Assembly: GCA_943787365.1 (NCBI GenBank)
Contig: CALSMD010000006.1
Coordinates: forward strand, 447,984-511,983
Length of the DNA stretch: 64,000 nt
Origin: an uncultured Flavobacteriaceae bacterium
GTDB taxonomy: Bacteria > Bacteroidota > Bacteroidia > Flavobacteriales > Flavobacteriaceae
Direction of reading: 5' to 3'
Shown piece by piece: positions 1 to 8,613 of this stretch. Made by a program: the position numbers and the translations under genes. Every line of letters starts with the position of its first letter. The stretch's first letter is position 1. The notes beneath the pieces were generated by a model, which ran no database searches, was not told where the DNA came from, and worked only from the letters and a program-made list of their open reading frames with translations.

Positions 1-440
1 ATTCCAACTTGTTTTGGTTCTTATTATTAGGTCCATTCCTGTTAATACCATTTATTATGTTTGTGGTTAAACGCCGAACGACACGCGCTTTGGATGTGAC
101 CGGAAATAAAATACGTAAAACAAATCGATTGGCCCGTAAATATTTAAGTAACGCAAAAAAATCTCTCGGTCAAAAGGAGCAGTTTTATAATGCGCTTGAG
201 CGTGCACTTCACAATTATTTAAAATCAAAATTACGCTTAGAAACCAGCGAATTTAATAAAGAAAAAATAGAGGAGTTGCTCGGTAATAAAAACATAAACA
301 GTGCAACCTTAGAAGGGTTTATTTCTCTTTTAACCTCCTGTGAACTTGCGAGATACACACCGCTTTCAACAGTTGACATGCAAAATGATTACAAAAAAGC
401 GGCGGGTGTTATTAATGATTTAGACAAACAATTAAATTAA
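1..440 (+). CDS. BatD family protein, C-terminal part (5' end outside window)
   Basis: The reading frame is already open at the left edge of the window, so this is the 3' end of a longer gene. The visible ~145 residues begin with a hydrophobic membrane segment (FWFLLLGPFLLIPFIMFVV) followed by a basic stretch (KRRTTRA) and a soluble, helical, charged tail. This is the layout of the end of BatD, a large Bacteroidota membrane protein of the Bat (Bacteroides aerotolerance) operon, with the tail on the cytoplasmic side. The next gene, 4 bp downstream, is a TPR/SH3 protein of the BatE type, which supports the call. BatD function is poorly defined; it is linked to stress tolerance and works with MoxR and BatA/BatB proteins. 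Identification rests on context and architecture rather than on a diagnostic motif. Confidence 0.7.
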   Translation, partial: SNLFWFLLLGPFLLIPFIMFVVKRRTTRALDVTGNKIRKTNRLARKYLSNAKKSLGQKEQFYNALERALHNYLKSKLRLETSEFNKEKIEELLGNKNINSATLEGFISLLTSCELARYTPLSTVDMQNDYKKAAGVINDLDKQLN

Positions 441-444
441 ACAG

Positions 445-1191
445 ATGAAGAAGTTTCTTATTTTTTGGTTGCTGTGTTTGGTTGGTTTTTCTCAAAACAC
501 AGAGTCGTTTAAGCAAGCAAATGACCTCTATAATTCAGGCTATTATAAAGAAGCCATCGTGCGGTATGACTCGATCTTAGCGTCCAATCAGCATTCTGCA
601 GAACTGTATTTTAATCTTGCCAATTGTTATTATAAATTAAATGAAATTGGACCGAGTATCTTTTATTATGAAAAGGCACTTCAGTTATCTCCAAATGATT
701 CTGATATTTTAAATAACTTAGGGTATGCTCAAAAAATGACAATTGACGCCATACAAGAGGTTCCCGAAAGTGGCGCTTCAAAATTGCTAAACAAAACCCT
801 CAACAGCTTAAGTGTAGATGGCTGGGCAACTCGATGTGTTGGGTTGGCATTTCTTTTTGTTATTTTATTTTTAGGATATTACCTCTCCTACTCAGAAGCT
901 AAAAAACGCCTGTTTTTTGTTTCGAGCTGCGGGGTTTTAATCGTTCTATTTATATCATTAGGGTTGTTGTTCAAAAAAGACAGTCTTGATAATAATACAC
1001 ACCCCGCTATTGTTTTTGTTAAAGAAGCAGGGGTTAAAACGGAACCAAATCTAAGGTCTGAGACCTCGTTTACTCTTCATGAAGGCACCAAGGTTTTGGT
1101 GATTGAAGATTATAACGATGACTGGATAAAAATAAAGCTGCTTAATGGTGAGACCGGATGGATGACGCGTTCGGAATTAAAGGCGCTTTAG
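445..1191 (+). CDS. BatE-like TPR and SH3-domain protein
   Basis: The 248-residue protein has an N-terminal signal peptide (residues 1-16). TPR repeats cover about residues 20-100 (for example LYFNLANCYYKLNEIG and ALQLSPNDSDILNNLGYA). Two membrane helices lie near 128-148 and 155-175. A C-terminal bacterial SH3 domain spans about 185-248 and includes EAGVKTEPNLRSETSF and NGETGWMTRSEL. This is the domain order of BatE of the aerotolerance operon. It probably sits in the cytoplasmic membrane as a scaffold for the Bat complex, with TPR and SH3 parts in the periplasm. The ATG at 445 lies 4 bp after the preceding BatD-like stop codon, so the two genes are surely co-transcribed. The molecular activity of BatE is not established. 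Confidence 0.8.
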   Translation: MKKFLIFWLLCLVGFSQNTESFKQANDLYNSGYYKEAIVRYDSILASNQHSAELYFNLANCYYKLNEIGPSIFYYEKALQLSPNDSDILNNLGYAQKMTIDAIQEVPESGASKLLNKTLNSLSVDGWATRCVGLAFLFVILFLGYYLSYSEAKKRLFFVSSCGVLIVLFISLGLLFKKDSLDNNTHPAIVFVKEAGVKTEPNLRSETSFTLHEGTKVLVIEDYNDDWIKIKLLNGETGWMTRSELKAL

Positions 1192-1547
1192 TTTATTTAA
1201 GAATAAATGTCATTTTTTATTCTATCTTTACAATTATCAACAAAAACACAATCGCTATCATAAAACATATTGCCCCTTTGTTCTCTCTTTTTTTTCTGCT
1301 AAACATAGCGGGGCCAACCCTTCTGCTTTTACAATCGAACAGTGAATTCTCAAAGGTTGTTGTTTCAACAGAACAAGAATCCGATACAAAAGACATCGAG
1401 GATGTTAATGAACTTGTTTTGAACAAAACACCTCTTCAAAGTATGAATCCACGTACAAGAGGTCAAGCGTTGTTGTTTGTATTTTGTAATAAATCTTTTT
1501 TAGATGTTTATTTAGAGTGTGTTTCACCTCCTCCAGATTATATTTAG
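1158..1547 (+). CDS. Small membrane-anchored hypothetical protein ending in PPPD
   Basis: I do not recognise a named family. The frame runs up to 129 residues and fills the space between the BatE-like gene and the SulP gene. It has a hydrophobic segment (IAPLFSLFFLLNIAGPTLLLL), then a short polar stretch and a conserved-looking C-terminus with two cysteines and ECVSPPPDYI. Small flavobacterial proteins with a hydrophobic N-terminus and a PPP-containing tail are familiar to me, which favours a real gene. The only ATG near the front (1158) lies inside the BatE-like coding region. The true start may instead be a rare codon (ATT, ATA or ATC) between about 1200 and 1260, so the first 30-40 residues are doubtful. 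Confidence 0.5.
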   Translation: MDDAFGIKGALVYLRINVIFYSIFTIINKNTIAIIKHIAPLFSLFFLLNIAGPTLLLLQSNSEFSKVVVSTEQESDTKDIEDVNELVLNKTPLQSMNPRTRGQALLFVFCNKSFLDVYLECVSPPPDYI

Positions 1548-1609
1548 ATTACTTCCCTTATTCACAAAAAGATCTCATCTCTTTTAAATTATAATCTAAT
1601 ATCAATACA

Positions 1610-3451
1610 ATGAAACAACTTTTTTCAAACATAAAAGGCGATGCCTTTGGTGGAATCACCGCAGGAGTCGTCGCATTGCCACTGGCTTTAGCTTTTGGAG
1701 TCTCTTCTGGACTCGGACCTAGCGCGGGTCTTTACGGCGCTATTTTTATCAGTTTTTTCGCCGCACTTTTTGGAGGGACCAACACTCAAATATCAGGCCC
1801 AACAGCACCAATGACCGCTGTAAGTATGGTTGTGATTTCCGGAATTATAGCTGCCAATGATGGCGACTTATCAATTGCACTGCCCGCCATATTAACCGTG
1901 TTTTTAATTGCGGGGCTTTCTCAAATTGGACTCGGTATTTTAGGCTTCGGGAAGTATATTAAATACATTCCTTACCCGGTCGTTTCGGGGTTTATGACTG
2001 CAATCGGTGTTATTATTTTACTGACACAAATCTTGCCTTCTTTAGGGTATAGCCCAAAAGAAGACCTCCAATTTGTCAATCAATTCAAGGCACAGGCCGA
2101 AGAGGTGATTCTTGAAAATATTTTAAAAGAGGAGGCTGGTGATGGAATATTGGTCTTGGAAAATTTTCAAGAAACCATTGATCGCGCTTCTTTAATTTCG
2201 CAAGATGATATCCAAAAAGAATCTGAAAACTTAGCTTCTAAAGAGGCCTCTGGAACAATCGGCGCACTAAAACTTATGCCAAGAGCACTTCAAAATATCA
2301 ACTGGCTAGAACTGCTGCTGGCTTTGGGAACTATTTTTATTATTTATGGGTTTAAACGCATTACAACGGTAGTGCCTAGCACACTCGTCGCTTTAATCAT
2401 CATGTCTGGTATCGCCATTGGGTTTGGGCTGAATTATAAGCCTATCGAAGAAATTCCTAGCGGGTTGCCCGTTCTTCAACTAGAAATTTTTACTAAGTTT
2501 AAATTAACGACCATTACACCCTATGTTTTCACCGGGTTTACACTCGCGTTATTAGGAGCAATTGATTCCTTGCTAACGAGTATTGTGGCGGATAATATGA
2601 CCAAAACAAAACACGATCCAAACAAAGAACTTATAGGTCAGGGAATTGGAAATAGTATTGCGTCTCTTTTTGGAGGAATTCCGGGTGCTGGAGCCACCAT
2701 CAGAACGGTAGTAAATATAAACTCTGGAGGGAAAACAAAACTTTCTGGAATGATTGCCGGCATAATGCTGTTGTTTATTTTATTGGCCTTAGGCCCTATC
2801 GCTTCAAAGATTCCTACCGCCGTCCTTTCTGGAATTTTGATAACCGTTGGAATTGGCGTGATGGACTACAAAGGTCTAAAAGCAATTCCGTCATTACCAA
2901 AAGACATGTCGTTTGGTCCTTTAAAATTAAGTTCTGAGGTCATCATCATGCTCATTGTGTTGTTGCTCTCTACGTTTTGGGATTTGATATTTGCTGTGGG
3001 AATTGGCTTAATAATATCCTGTTTGATGTTTATGAAAAAAATTGGAGATTTAACTTCTGAATATTCCAACGTAAAAGTGTTAAAAGAAAAGAGTTGGCCG
3101 GACGAAAAAAACATTCCAGAACGCTTGAAAAAGTCTGTGTTTATTAAGCGTATCAAAGGGCCTTTGTTTTTTGGATCAACTTCAGACTTTCAGCAACTTT
3201 ACAAACAAATTCCAGATACTGCGACCACTGTAATTTTGCGTTTGGAACGTATGCAATATATGGATCAATCTGGGCTTTATGCTATGGAAGACATGATTCA
3301 AGAGCTGCAAACAAAAAATATCGAGGTGCGGTTTGTAAACCTGTTAAAACAACCGCGATATATGATGGAACGGATTGATATCATCCCAGATTTTATTCCG
3401 GAGGGACATATTTATGACAGTTTAAAGGCTTGTATCCAAGAGCTGTCTTAA
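1610..3451 (+). CDS. SulP family anion transporter with STAS domain
   Basis: This 613-residue inner-membrane transporter has the SulP/SLC26 layout. About twelve membrane helices carry the hallmark opening GITAGVVALPLALAFGVSSG (residues 15-34) and the core motifs AIDSLLTSIVADNMT and GIPGAGATIRTVVN. A cytoplasmic STAS domain follows from about residue 500 (LERMQYMDQSGLYAMEDMI). SulP proteins move sulfate, bicarbonate or other small anions; the substrate cannot be read from the sequence. A polar insertion of about 60 residues near 155-220 between two helices is longer than in short family members. The gene stands alone, with its own 60-bp upstream gap, and converges on cvpA. A second, unrelated-looking SulP gene lies at 27.8-30.0 kb. 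Confidence 0.9.
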   Translation: MKQLFSNIKGDAFGGITAGVVALPLALAFGVSSGLGPSAGLYGAIFISFFAALFGGTNTQISGPTAPMTAVSMVVISGIIAANDGDLSIALPAILTVFLIAGLSQIGLGILGFGKYIKYIPYPVVSGFMTAIGVIILLTQILPSLGYSPKEDLQFVNQFKAQAEEVILENILKEEAGDGILVLENFQETIDRASLISQDDIQKESENLASKEASGTIGALKLMPRALQNINWLELLLALGTIFIIYGFKRITTVVPSTLVALIIMSGIAIGFGLNYKPIEEIPSGLPVLQLEIFTKFKLTTITPYVFTGFTLALLGAIDSLLTSIVADNMTKTKHDPNKELIGQGIGNSIASLFGGIPGAGATIRTVVNINSGGKTKLSGMIAGIMLLFILLALGPIASKIPTAVLSGILITVGIGVMDYKGLKAIPSLPKDMSFGPLKLSSEVIIMLIVLLLSTFWDLIFAVGIGLIISCLMFMKKIGDLTSEYSNVKVLKEKSWPDEKNIPERLKKSVFIKRIKGPLFFGSTSDFQQLYKQIPDTATTVILRLERMQYMDQSGLYAMEDMIQELQTKNIEVRFVNLLKQPRYMMERIDIIPDFIPEGHIYDSLKACIQELS

Positions 3452-3468
3452 TCTGTTTTAAGTTTCGA

Positions 3469-3996
3469 TTATTCGCTTAAGGGAGCTGGGGTAGTTGGGA
3501 GCTCCAGTGGTGTTTCTTCATTTATAAAATTTGGAAAAATCATTGGAGCTAACGACTTTACTGGATTATAAAGGATGGATGTTTCGATTTCTTCGTCGGA
3601 AACAAAAGGAATGGTTTTGTTTAAGGAATTAAAAATCAATAATAGAACACTGAGTATTAAAGCAATTTTAAGACCTCCAAAAAGACCTCCTAATAATTTA
3701 TTTAGAATTCCTAGAGCTGCAAAATCGGCAAGCTTGGTTAATGCTTTTCCAGCAAGAGAAACCACTAAGACAATGACGACAAATGTAATGGCAAAAGCGG
3801 AGATATTTATTGTTTTTTCACCCCATTCAAAACGGTTTGACAAAAATTCTGCTGCATAATTACTAAAGTGTACCGCTCCATAAACGCCTACTAGCAGAGC
3901 AAGTAAGGAGGTAACCTCAACAAAAAAACCTTTTGACAATCCTTTGATGAGTCCATAAAGAATGAGTGCGCTTAAGATAATATCAATGATTGCCAT
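3469..3996 (-). CDS. cvpA: CvpA family membrane protein
   Basis: The protein has about 175 residues and four hydrophobic helices. It starts MAIIDIILSALILYGLIKG, followed by GLSKGFFVEVTSLLALLVG, the typical front of CvpA (colicin V production protein family). Members are small inner-membrane proteins of unclear function that affect envelope stress tolerance. The ATG at 3996 is preferred over an upstream ATG at 4035 because the family begins directly at the first membrane helix; the extra 13 residues (MLIFVNHLKKSIS) do not look conserved. The C-terminus is proline-rich and polar. It converges on the SulP gene with a 17-bp gap and is divergent from the next gene. Confidence 0.8.
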   Translation of the reverse strand: MAIIDIILSALILYGLIKGLSKGFFVEVTSLLALLVGVYGAVHFSNYAAEFLSNRFEWGEKTINISAFAITFVVIVLVVSLAGKALTKLADFAALGILNKLLGGLFGGLKIALILSVLLLIFNSLNKTIPFVSDEEIETSILYNPVKSLAPMIFPNFINEETPLELPTTPAPLSE

Positions 3997-4103
3997 GCTG
4001 ATTGATTTCTTTAAATGATTTACAAAAATTAACACTGAGTGCTAACTTAATAACTCAAATGTTTCGTTTCTATTTTAATACACCCTAAATTTACGAAATA
4101 ATT

Positions 4104-4460
4104 ATGGCTCGAGACGAAGAACTTAAAAAACGATGGGAAGAGGTGGTTAAAAAACTATCCGCTCAATTTTCAGATGGTGACCCCTTAGACCTAGATGGCA
4201 TCATCTATCTTATTGGGGTACAAGAACTTGGGCAGCTACACAGGACATTCAAAAAGGACGAAAAGCTAAACCTAATGCACATTGCCATCTGTCGGCTTTT
4301 AGAGCCTTACGGCTATTATGTGTTTGATTATTTCGATGAACAGGGTTGGCCACATTATACGATAAAAGAAGCCTTGCCTAATTTAAAGGCTGGCGAACAA
4401 AGCATTCTAATGAAGGATGCGATTGTAAACTATTTTATTGAGGCGAAGTTTATTAGTTAA
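4104..4460 (+). CDS. Conserved hypothetical protein upstream of pheS
   Basis: The 118-residue soluble protein has no signal peptide or membrane segment. It is rich in charged residues with several aromatic ones in the second half (EPYGYYVFDYFDEQGWPHYT). I recognise it only as the kind of conserved flavobacterial protein found next to pheS and cvpA and cannot assign an activity. The ATG at 4104 follows a short leader, and the next gene, pheS, begins 34 bp after its stop, so they may share a transcript. The start is supported by the charged MARDEELKKRWEE opening and no earlier in-frame ATG. Confidence 0.75.
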   Translation: MARDEELKKRWEEVVKKLSAQFSDGDPLDLDGIIYLIGVQELGQLHRTFKKDEKLNLMHIAICRLLEPYGYYVFDYFDEQGWPHYTIKEALPNLKAGEQSILMKDAIVNYFIEAKFIS

Positions 4461-4494
4461 GATTTCTTAAATTTGGCCATTATTTAAATTAATC

Positions 4495-5514
4495 ATGATA
4501 GAGAAAATCCATAAACTTATAGAGGAGGCTGAGGCTTTTTCAACACAGTCTTTAAAAGAACTAGAAGAATTTCGCATTAAGTTTCTTGGAAAAAAAGGAC
4601 TTTTAAATGATTTGTTTGCGAGCTTTAAGGAGGTTCCAAACGAACAAAAAAAAGACTTTGGACAAGCCATCAATAAATTAAAAAGTGTCGCTCAAGAAAA
4701 AGTAAGTTCCTTAAAAGCGACCTTAGAAAACACTTCGAATGAGGCGTCTCTTTTTGGCGATTTATCTCGTCCTGGCGAACCTTTTAATATTGGGGCTAGA
4801 CACCCCATTTCGTTAGTAAAAAATCAAATTATTGATATCTTTTCACGAATTGGATTTAATGTAAGTGAGGGTCCAGAAATTGAAGATGATTGGCATAATT
4901 TCACGGCCTTAAACTTACCAGAACACCATCCTGCAAGAGATATGCAGGATACGTTTTTTATTCAAACTGATCCAGATATATTATTACGTACACATACAAG
5001 TTCGGTGCAAGTGCGTTATATGGAAAATAATCAGCCGCCTATCCGTACCGTTTCTCCAGGAAGGGTTTATAGAAACGAAGCTATTTCGGCACGCTCCCAT
5101 TGTTTTTTCCACCAGGTAGAAGGGTTGTATATTGACAAAAATGTGAGTTTTGCAGACTTAAAACAAACGCTACAGTATTTTACAACAGAGCTTTTTGGAA
5201 AATCAAAAATAAGACTACGACCTTCTTATTTTCCGTTTACAGAACCGAGTGCTGAGGTCGATGTATATTGGGGACTAGAAACTGAAACAGACTATAAAAT
5301 GACCAAAGGCACGGGTTGGCTAGAGATTATGGGCTGTGGAATGGTTGACCCTAATGTCCTTGAAAACTGTGGCATTGACTCTAAAGAATATTCAGGCTTT
5401 GCCTTTGGTATGGGAATTGACAGAATTGCATTGCTATTACACCAAATTAGTGACATCCGATTGTTAAGTGAAAATAATGTCCGTTTTTTAGAACAATTTA
5501 AAAGCGCACTTTAA
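4495..5514 (+). CDS. pheS: Phenylalanine--tRNA ligase alpha subunit
   Basis: PheS is the catalytic subunit of the alpha2-beta2 enzyme that charges tRNA-Phe with phenylalanine in the cytoplasm. At 339 residues it is full length. An N-terminal coiled coil (about 1-90) is followed by the class II synthetase core. Motif 2 is seen as SPGRVYRNEAISARSHCFFH, the substrate-pocket region as KGTGWLEIMGCGMVDPNVL, and motif 3 as FAFGMGIDRIALLL near the end. The beta subunit (pheT) is not in this window, as is common in Bacteroidota. A small conserved gene follows after 9 bp. A TAAATTTG hexamer-type -7 element at 4468-4475 could give it a promoter of its own. Confidence 0.96.
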   Translation: MIEKIHKLIEEAEAFSTQSLKELEEFRIKFLGKKGLLNDLFASFKEVPNEQKKDFGQAINKLKSVAQEKVSSLKATLENTSNEASLFGDLSRPGEPFNIGARHPISLVKNQIIDIFSRIGFNVSEGPEIEDDWHNFTALNLPEHHPARDMQDTFFIQTDPDILLRTHTSSVQVRYMENNQPPIRTVSPGRVYRNEAISARSHCFFHQVEGLYIDKNVSFADLKQTLQYFTTELFGKSKIRLRPSYFPFTEPSAEVDVYWGLETETDYKMTKGTGWLEIMGCGMVDPNVLENCGIDSKEYSGFAFGMGIDRIALLLHQISDIRLLSENNVRFLEQFKSAL

Positions 5515-5523
5515 ATCTCTTTT

Positions 5524-5919
5524 TTGAAAAAAGACATTCTCATTCCAAAAGTAAAAGGCATTTCTTTAGCGGTTGTTCATGAATACAACAACACCTATAA
5601 TTCCTATGATTGGAACGCATATATCATCAACGAAAGGTCTATTGATTTAGAAATGGTGATTATTGTAACCAAGGGCTACTCTGAGACTAAAAAAACAGCG
5701 ACTTTTAGAAAAAAAATTGACGTTCTTCCCGCTAAAAGTTTTGCAAAAATTGAAATGCTTTTGGAAGATGTTTTGTCTATAAACAATCGTTTTAACGTTT
5801 CTTTTTTTGAAGGTAATACCCTATACGAAAAGTCCTTTGAATTTAAAAAAAATACGATTAACGAAAAGGCACTTCAGCAAATTCCTCTTATAAACCTGAA
5901 GGGTGTTTTAAAATCTTAA
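5524..5919 (+). CDS. Conserved hypothetical protein downstream of pheS (TTG start)
   Basis: The 131-residue protein begins MKKDILIPKVKGISLAVVHE with a TTG start codon 9 bp after the pheS stop. It is soluble, probably mostly beta-strand, and ends in basic residues. Homologues beside pheS in flavobacteria are sometimes labelled as a PheS subunit only because of their position; nothing in the sequence resembles a synthetase domain. Tight spacing suggests co-expression with pheS. It converges on gpsA with a 4-bp overlap (5916-5919). Function unknown. Confidence 0.75.
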   Translation: MKKDILIPKVKGISLAVVHEYNNTYNSYDWNAYIINERSIDLEMVIIVTKGYSETKKTATFRKKIDVLPAKSFAKIEMLLEDVLSINNRFNVSFFEGNTLYEKSFEFKKNTINEKALQQIPLINLKGVLKS

Positions 5920-6917
5920 CCCAGTTTTTCTGTAAGTTTCTTAAACGCTTTTTTAGCGTCTTTATTCATGTATAAAACGTCATAAACAGTATCAATAATC
6001 GGGGTTTGGGCTGGTTTTTCTTTGCCTTGATTTATTTGGTGTGCACTTTTTGAGGCATAATACCCTTCGGCGATCATGCTCATTTCCATTTGTGCGGATT
6101 TCACGGTATAGCCTTTACCAATCATGTTTCCAAACATTCTATTCCTTGAAAACAAGGAGTAGCAAGTCACTAATAAATCTCCTAAATAGACCGTTTCGTT
6201 GATGTTTCGTTTCATTTTATGGACTTTTTTAATGAACCGTTTCATTTCGCGTGTGGCATTACTCATCAGAACACTTTGAAAGTTATCACCGTAGCCTAGG
6301 CCATGGGCCATTCCGGCAGCAATTGCATATATGTTTTTTAACATGGCTGCATATTCTGCACCTACAACATCGTCATTGGCGCTGGTTCTAATGTAATTAC
6401 TAGAGAATTGATCCGCTACAACGTTCGCAATATCAAGATCTGCACAGGCAATCGTCAAATACGAAAGCCGTTCTAAGGCAACTTCCTCCGCGTGACAAGG
6501 ACCTGTTAATACAACAATATTATTTAAATCAACTCCGTATTTTTGATGAAAATGTTCGCCTACTAAAAATCCTGACTCCGGAATAATTCCTTTCACAGCG
6601 GACATAATTATTTTAGAAGAAATATCGATCGTTACTTTTTGAAGTTCACTCTCCATAAATGCAGATGGAATCGCAAATATTAATACATCTGCAGCCTCTG
6701 CCACAGTGTTAATATCTGTATTTAAGCGCAGCTGGTCAAGGTTTAATTCTACTGAACTCAAGTAAGAAGGGTTGTGTTCTTCGGAAATAATATAATCTAT
6801 TGTCTGCTGTTTTCGAACATACCAATCCACTTGATCGCTGTTTTCACAAAGCATCTTAACGATTGCCGTTGCCCAACTTCCACTTCCAAAAACTGCGTAT
6901 TTTAAACCTGAAGACAT
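5916..6917 (-). CDS. gpsA: Glycerol-3-phosphate dehydrogenase [NAD(P)+]
   Basis: GpsA reduces dihydroxyacetone phosphate to sn-glycerol 3-phosphate, the backbone for phospholipid synthesis. The 333-residue protein shows the N-terminal nucleotide-binding loop GSGSWATA (residues 9-16), the conserved GPCHAEEV segment and the catalytic-lysine region AAMLKNIYAIAAGMAHGLG. NATREMKRF and a helical C-terminal domain ending in KKLTEKLG follow. The length is normal for the family. A Bacteroidota-type -7 box (TACTTTTG on the minus strand, 6939-6946) lies about 22 bp before the ATG, though no clear -33 box is seen. It is separated from the next minus-strand gene by 66 bp. Confidence 0.95.
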   Translation of the reverse strand: MSSGLKYAVFGSGSWATAIVKMLCENSDQVDWYVRKQQTIDYIISEEHNPSYLSSVELNLDQLRLNTDINTVAEAADVLIFAIPSAFMESELQKVTIDISSKIIMSAVKGIIPESGFLVGEHFHQKYGVDLNNIVVLTGPCHAEEVALERLSYLTIACADLDIANVVADQFSSNYIRTSANDDVVGAEYAAMLKNIYAIAAGMAHGLGYGDNFQSVLMSNATREMKRFIKKVHKMKRNINETVYLGDLLVTCYSLFSRNRMFGNMIGKGYTVKSAQMEMSMIAEGYYASKSAHQINQGKEKPAQTPIIDTVYDVLYMNKDAKKAFKKLTEKLG

Positions 6918-6983
6918 TTAGATGGTTGTTTTAGCGTTCAAAAGTACTAAAAATATATGTTCTGAACTTTGGCACCCTAAGGT

Positions 6984-7727
6984 TTACTTAAATTTGTTTT
7001 CTATGATTTCCAAAAATCGAGCCTCTATTTCTTCTTGTCCCTCCCAGTTATTGTAGTCTGGCTTGATAATTGACTCTAATAAATTTGTCGCTTCTTCATA
7101 CGAATCTAAAGTACTTAGTTGAGACAATACCCGCTCATAATCTTCATTATTGTTTTCAAATAAGTTTTTGACAAAAGCAAGACGGTCGTTTAGTCCTATT
7201 TGAAACCCCTGTGTTTTTAGCTGATCGTTTAAAGAAGTTTGTGGCGAATCCGTCTCTACGGCATCAAAAATAGGAAGCTGTGCATAGCTTGGTGACAACT
7301 CGTTGAGGTCATGCTCTACGACTTCTGAGGGCTCTTCTTTAGGTTCATTTATAGCCTCTATGATTGTGTCAACTTCTATTGTTTCTTCAGGCATTTGAGC
7401 AACCATATCCTTAATTTTCTCGATGGCAGGTTCCATAATCGCCTCTTCTTCCTCGGAATCTATATTTACAAACGTTTTGTCTGCGACTTCAACGGAGTCC
7501 GTAATTTTATTATTAAACGCCCCTTCAAGTGAATTGAAAAACGAAGTGTCCATTCCAGCAAAATCAGACGATTCTCCTTCCTGATTGTTTTCAATAAATT
7601 TTAGAACTGTAATTTTTTGATAAAGCAACGCTATTTCAGAGTGCATTTTTTCAAGGTCTTCTTTCCCTGTAAGTTTAAGGACTCTATGAGCAATACTTAT
7701 TAATTCGGACTCTAATTTTTTTTTCAT
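6984..7727 (-). CDS. Acidic conserved hypothetical protein
   Basis: The 247-residue cytoplasmic protein has three parts. A helical N-terminal segment (about 1-50) is followed by a long, very acidic and probably disordered middle rich in Glu, Asp and Ile (about 55-150). A conserved-looking C-terminal domain (about 165-247) contains GLNDRLAFVKNLFENNNEDY and a WEGQEE motif near the end. I recognise the C-terminal domain as widespread in Bacteroidota proteins of unknown function and cannot assign an activity. It is divergent from tdk across a 238-bp gap. The ATG at 7727 follows no obvious ribosome binding site, as is usual in this phylum. Confidence 0.75.
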   Translation of the reverse strand: MKKKLESELISIAHRVLKLTGKEDLEKMHSEIALLYQKITVLKFIENNQEGESSDFAGMDTSFFNSLEGAFNNKITDSVEVADKTFVNIDSEEEEAIMEPAIEKIKDMVAQMPEETIEVDTIIEAINEPKEEPSEVVEHDLNELSPSYAQLPIFDAVETDSPQTSLNDQLKTQGFQIGLNDRLAFVKNLFENNNEDYERVLSQLSTLDSYEEATNLLESIIKPDYNNWEGQEEIEARFLEIIENKFK

Positions 7728-7965
7728 GTGTATGTATTTTTTGTATTCACTTGGGTTGGATGTTAATCATTGTCTTGTTTTAAAAAGCGTTTGACTTGTG
7801 CGCTTCATGGGGTTATATGAATTAATTTATCCTCGTTTTTCGTTGCTTGTAAACTATTTATTAATACCCTTTTAAAACTTTTAAATTTTTACTTTTGATT
7901 TTTAATAAATTTGTGTCACCTTTATAAAAACGAAAGTAATTTCGTGTTGGTGTTAAAATTACAAA

Positions 7966-8613
7966 ATGTTTCTCGAAAATACAGTAAACCCTAAAGAACA
8001 ATTTGGTTGGATCGAAGTCATCTGCGGATCGATGTTTTCTGGAAAGACCGAAGAATTAATTCGTCGCTTAAGACGGGCTCAGTTTGCAAAGCAAAAAGTT
8101 GAGATTTTTAAACCTGCGATTGATGTCCGTTACGATGATGAAATGGTCGTTTCTCATGATTCCAATGAAATTCGTTCGACGCCAGTGCCCTCTGCTTCAA
8201 ACATCCCGCTTTTAGCAGATGGATGTGATGTTGTGGGTATTGACGAGGCACAGTTTTTTGATGATGAAATTGTAAATGTGTGTAATCAACTTGCTAATAA
8301 AGGGGTTCGGGTGATTGTTGCCGGGCTAGATATGGATTTTAAAGGAAATCCTTTTGGGCCCATGCCCAATTTGATGGCAACCGCAGAATATGTTACCAAA
8401 GTGCATGCTGTTTGTACGCATACAGGAAACTTAGCCCAATATAGCCACCGTAAATCTAAAAACGACAACCTCGTTCTTTTGGGGGAGGTTGATGAATATG
8501 AACCCCTCAGTAGAGCTGCTTATTATAAGGCGCTCACAAAAGAAAAGTTGCAAGACATGGATGTGGTTAGTCCTGTGGATGTCAGTGCAAACAAAAAAGA
8601 TTCTAATGTCTAA
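7966..8613 (+). CDS. tdk: Thymidine kinase (type II)
   Basis: Tdk phosphorylates thymidine to dTMP in the salvage pathway. The 215-residue protein has the P-loop [15 protein letters not shown] (residues 22-36), the lid and catalytic region with DEAQFFD (about 92-98) and the substrate-loop [10 protein letters not shown] near 180. The zinc-binding cysteine pairs of classical type II enzymes are not present: only one cysteine (VCTHTGN) remains where two pairs are expected. I believe this loss is normal in Bacteroidota enzymes. The last eight bases overlap the start of alr, which implies translational coupling. Two TAnnTTTG -7-like boxes (7890-7897 and 7906-7913) lie in the upstream gap. Confidence 0.94.
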   Translation: MFLENTVNPKEQFGWIEVICGSMFSGKTEELIRRLRRAQFAKQKVEIFKPAIDVRYDDEMVVSHDSNEIRSTPVPSASNIPLLADGCDVVGIDEAQFFDDEIVNVCNQLANKGVRVIVAGLDMDFKGNPFGPMPNLMATAEYVTKVHAVCTHTGNLAQYSHRKSKNDNLVLLGEVDEYEPLSRAAYYKALTKEKLQDMDVVSPVDVSANKKDSNV

